From CAXSDR01 sp964236445 (GTDB lineage: Bacteria > Actinomycetota > Actinomycetes > Motilibacterales > Motilibacteraceae), in NCBI GenBank assembly GCA_964236445.1, contig CAXSDR010000030.1:1-34624 (forward strand): a DNA stretch of 34,624 nucleotides. The letters are read 5' to 3'. The position numbers and the translations under genes are program-made. The first letter of the stretch is position 1. Each line of letters opens with the position of its first letter. The notes under the pieces were generated by a model that worked only from the letters and a program-made list of their open reading frames with translations, did not search any database and was not told where the DNA came from. This document shows positions 31,748-34,624 of this stretch, in pieces.

Positions 31748-34039
31748 GTGACCACCGCACTGCCCTACCTCGACGCCACACTGCCCGTTCACGAGCGAGT
31801 GGCGGACCTGCTCGCGCGGATGACGCTGCCCGAGAAAGTCGGGCAGATGCTGCAGCTGACGGCCGAGAACGGGGTTCGCGAGCTGATCGAGGACAGGCAC
31901 GTCGGGTCGATCCTGCACACCTCGCCCGAGCGCGTCATGGAGGCGGGCGAGCTCACGGGACAGACCCGTCTCGGCATCCCGCTTCTCGTCGCGGAGGACT
32001 GCATCCACGGGCACTCGTTCTTCGAGGGCGCCACCATCTTCCCGACACAGCTGGGCATGGCTGCCACCTGGGACACCGCACTGATCGAGCAGGTCGCGCG
32101 TACGACCGCCGTGGAGGTGGCGTCCACCGGCATCCACTGGACGTTCTCGCCGGTTCTGTGCATCGCGCGCGACCTGCGGTGGGGCCGCGTCAGCGAGACA
32201 TTCGGCGAAGACCCCTTCCTCATCGGCGAGCTCGCGTCGGCGATGGTGCGCGGCTACCAGGGCGACGGCCTGTCCGACGCGACCGCGATCCTCGCGTGCG
32301 CCAAGCACTTCGCGGGCTATTCCGAGACCCAAGGCGGTCGCGACGCGAGCGAGGCCGACATCTCCCAGCGGAAGCTGCGTTCCTGGTTCCTGCCGCCGTT
32401 CGAGCGCGTCGCCCGCGAGGGGTGTGCGACCTTCATGCTCGGCTACCAGTCGATGGACGGCGTCCCGATCACGGTCAACAACTGGCTGCTGAACGACGTG
32501 CTGCGCACCGAGTGGGGCTACACCGGCATGCTGATCACCGACTGGGACAACGTGGGCCGCATGGTGTGGGAGCAACACGTCTATCCCGATGACACGCAAG
32601 CAGCCGTGGCCGCCGTACGCGCGGGCAACGACATGGTCATGACGACGCCCCAGTTCTTCGAGGGCGCGCAGGACGCCGTGGCGCGCGGCCTTCTTGCCGA
32701 GTCGGAGCTCGATGGTGCCGTCGGTCGAATCCTCACCCTGAAGTTCGAACTGGGGCTGTTCGAGAACCCACGGCTACCCGACGTCGCCCGCCAGGCACAG
32801 GTCATCGGCGCGGCCGGGCACCTCGCGCTGAACCTCGAGGTAGCTCGTCGCTCGCTCGTGCTCCTCACCAACGACGGAACGCTTCCACTGGACGGCGGCT
32901 TCGCCGCGGACGAGTCGGGACGAGCCGCGTCGTCGACCGCGACCACCAAGTCGATCGCCGTCATCGGCCCGAATGCCGACGACCCCGACGCTCATCTCGG
33001 CGACTGGGCCGGGGCGTCGGGGCAGGCTCCGTGGCTGATGCACGGCCATCCCCGCGAGTTGACATCCACCGTGCTGGACGGCGTGCGCGCATGCGCACCC
33101 GGGTCCTGGACGGTCAGCCATGCCCGCGGAGCCGACATCCTCACCGTGGTGCCAGACCCACAAGGTGCCTACTTCCCGGACGGCCAACCTCGGCCGCAGA
33201 TCGTCGCGCCCGCGCCCGTCGACGACGCCCTACTCGCCGAAGCGGTGGCGCTTGCGCAGTCCGCCGACTACGTGGTCGCGGTCGTCGGCGACCGCGCCGA
33301 GCTCGTCGGGGAAGGGAAGTCGACCGCCACGCTGGAGCTCATCGGTGCGCAGGTTGCCCTGCTCGACGCCCTGGCCACGACCGGGACACCTGTGGTCGTC
33401 GTCGTCATCAGCTCGAAGCCGCTCGTCCTGCCGGAGTCGGCGCTGCAGGCCGCCGCGCTGATCCATGCGGCGAACCCCGGGATGCAGGGTGGCCGCGCGG
33501 TCGCGGAGCTCGCTCTCGGCATCATCGAACCGTCGGGCCGGCTGCCGATCTCCTACGCCCGTCATGCGGGGCAGCAGCCGACTTACTACAACCAGCTGCC
33601 CGGCCAGCACGGCACCCGCTATGCCGACCTCACCCAGCGCCCGGCTTTCGCCTTCGGCGAGGGGCTCTCCTACTCCACGGTGGCGTACGCCGACCTGCTG
33701 GTGCTCACTCCCTCGGTGGGGGAAGGCGAGTCGGTGCGGGCCCAGGTCACGGTCACCAACACCGGCGCGCGACCCGCACGCGAGACCGTGCAGGTCTATG
33801 TGCACCGGCCGGTGACGTCGGTGACGTGGGCCGAGAAGGAGCTCAAGGCGTACACGCAGGTCGTTCTGGCGCCGGGTGAGTCTCAGGTGGTCGACCTCGA
33901 GCTGCCGGTGACGGCACTGACCCTGGTCGACGCGCGCGGCGCTCGCATCGTCGAACCCGGGGGACTCGAGCTGCTCGTCGGTCCCTCGTCGCGCGAAGAG
34001 GTTCTGCTGAGGGCCGGCTTCATGGTCACCGCTTCCTGA
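31748..34039 (+). CDS. Glycoside hydrolase family 3 (beta-glucosidase/xylosidase-like)
   Basis: A 763-residue retaining glycosidase without a signal peptide, so it probably acts on imported oligosaccharides. GH3 motifs are LARMTLPEKVGQML, the loop VLCIARDLRWGRVSETFGEDP, CAKHFAGYSETQGGRD, and LITDWDNVG with the nucleophile Asp at about residue 265. The C-terminal alpha/beta sandwich (SIAVIGPNADDP) is followed by a fibronectin-III-like end (VTVTNTGARPARETVQVYVHRP). The start is GTG 31748 (VTTALPYLDATLP). The open frame to 31604 crosses the operator. The exact sugar specificity is open. Confidence 0.93.
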   Translation: MTTALPYLDATLPVHERVADLLARMTLPEKVGQMLQLTAENGVRELIEDRHVGSILHTSPERVMEAGELTGQTRLGIPLLVAEDCIHGHSFFEGATIFPTQLGMAATWDTALIEQVARTTAVEVASTGIHWTFSPVLCIARDLRWGRVSETFGEDPFLIGELASAMVRGYQGDGLSDATAILACAKHFAGYSETQGGRDASEADISQRKLRSWFLPPFERVAREGCATFMLGYQSMDGVPITVNNWLLNDVLRTEWGYTGMLITDWDNVGRMVWEQHVYPDDTQAAVAAVRAGNDMVMTTPQFFEGAQDAVARGLLAESELDGAVGRILTLKFELGLFENPRLPDVARQAQVIGAAGHLALNLEVARRSLVLLTNDGTLPLDGGFAADESGRAASSTATTKSIAVIGPNADDPDAHLGDWAGASGQAPWLMHGHPRELTSTVLDGVRACAPGSWTVSHARGADILTVVPDPQGAYFPDGQPRPQIVAPAPVDDALLAEAVALAQSADYVVAVVGDRAELVGEGKSTATLELIGAQVALLDALATTGTPVVVVVISSKPLVLPESALQAAALIHAANPGMQGGRAVAELALGIIEPSGRLPISYARHAGQQPTYYNQLPGQHGTRYADLTQRPAFAFGEGLSYSTVAYADLLVLTPSVGEGESVRAQVTVTNTGARPARETVQVYVHRPVTSVTWAEKELKAYTQVVLAPGESQVVDLELPVTALTLVDARGARIVEPGGLELLVGPSSREEVLLRAGFMVTAS

Positions 34040-34136
34040 CCGATGAGTTCGACCGCGTCGGAGCGTCCACACCGTCGGGCGAGACGAGTAGCGTCCCGAC
34101 CACGCCGCATGGCGGTCGACACGAAGGGAGCAGCAC

Positions 34137-34624
34137 ATGGGTGGCACACGTGTCCTGGTCGGGACCCGCAAGGGCGCATTCATCCTCACCTCGGACGAGG
34201 CGCGGACCGACTGGACGGTCGACGGGCCGCACTTTGCGGGGTGGGAGATCTACCACCTGAAGGCGTCGCCGATCGATCCGAACCGCATCTACGCCTCTCA
34301 GACGAGCGGCTGGTTCGGCCAGGTGATCCAGCGTTCCGACGACGGCGGCGCATCGTGGGAGACGGTCGGCAACGACTTCACCTACGACGGCGTCCCGGGT
34401 CAGCACCAGTGGTACGACGGGACGCTCCGTCCGTGGGCCTTCACCCGCGTGTGGCACCTCGAGCCCTCGCTGCACGATGCAGACACCGTCTATGCCGGGG
34501 TGGAGGACGCGGCGCTGTTCAAGTCCACCGACGGCGGCACCACGTGGTCCGAGCTGTCGGGGCTGCGCCAGCACGACACCGGCCCGCAGTGGCAGCCCGG
34601 CGCCGGCGGCATGTGCCTGCACAC
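34137..34624 (+). CDS. BNR/WD40-like beta-propeller glycosidase-like protein (partial)
   Basis: A gene cut by the window end, with about 162 codons visible. It starts at ATG 34137 with AAGGGAG (34124-34130) six bases upstream, and reads MGGTRVLVGTRKGAF. Asp-box repeats SDDGGASWE and STDGGTTWSEL are typical of sialidase-like BNR propellers, and ASPIDPNRIYA and DADTVYAGVEDA are blade strands. There is no signal peptide. The family is often annotated as glycosyl hydrolase or exo-alpha-sialidase, but many members are uncharacterised. It follows the GH3 gene by 97 bases on the same strand and may be cotranscribed. Confidence 0.85.
   Translation, partial: MGGTRVLVGTRKGAFILTSDEARTDWTVDGPHFAGWEIYHLKASPIDPNRIYASQTSGWFGQVIQRSDDGGASWETVGNDFTYDGVPGQHQWYDGTLRPWAFTRVWHLEPSLHDADTVYAGVEDAALFKSTDGGTTWSELSGLRQHDTGPQWQPGAGGMCLH

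Noticed and set aside
34026..34622. Minus-strand 198-codon frame at the window end
   Set aside because: The plus strand has a good ribosome site and Asp-box repeats. The minus frame is its shadow.

Overview
The window is about 34.6 kb of very GC-rich DNA with GTG starts, 4-base gene overlaps, an actinobacterial-type LexA box, a DUF222/HNH (13E12-type) protein, an NnaR-type HemD-winged-helix regulator and a tRNA-Ser with no encoded CCA. Together these point to an actinomycete (Actinomycetota). A member of Propionibacteriales or Micrococcales would fit, but the sequence does not settle the order.

Layout. 1-3.9 kb: on the minus strand, a tRNA-Ser(UGA), a SWIM/SNF2 helicase beginning two bases after the tRNA, and a small gene with an apparent frameshift. 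3.9-6.6 kb: a divergent pair, a class I methyltransferase and an unrecognised zinc-ribbon protein with a C-terminal helical and two-membrane-helix end. 6.6-8.8 kb: a TetR repressor and a DHA2-type drug exporter, divergent around two identical-armed palindromes. 8.8-10.5 kb: phosphoglucomutase. 10.6-11.95 kb: a DUF222/HNH gene whose start codon lies inside a perfect LexA box.

12.0-21.8 kb is the functional core: an eight-gene minus-strand operon for nitrate and nitrite assimilation (nasA, a FAD/[2Fe-2S] electron-transfer subunit, nirB, nirD), its likely regulator nnaR, siroheme synthesis (cobA-type SUMT, sirB) and a small P-loop kinase. All seven junctions are 4-base ATGA or GTGA overlaps. Nitrate would be reduced to nitrite and then ammonium, with siroheme for NirB made by the same transcript. 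No nitrate transporter and no precorrin-2 dehydrogenase are present.

22-25.2 kb is an accessory patch: a cytosolic beta-propeller protein, an IS630-like transposase remnant, an unrecognised multi-pass membrane protein and a 0.6 kb stretch without a gene. 25.2-28.3 kb: a secreted GH92 mannosidase with two ricin-type lectin modules. 28.3-30.9 kb: a MarR regulator, an MDR-family oxidoreductase and a class III extradiol (DODA-type) dioxygenase, the last with a promoter bracketed by two related palindromes. 31-34.6 kb: a TetR regulator divergent from a cytosolic GH3 glycosidase with a shared operator-like palindrome, then a BNR-repeat protein cut by the window end.
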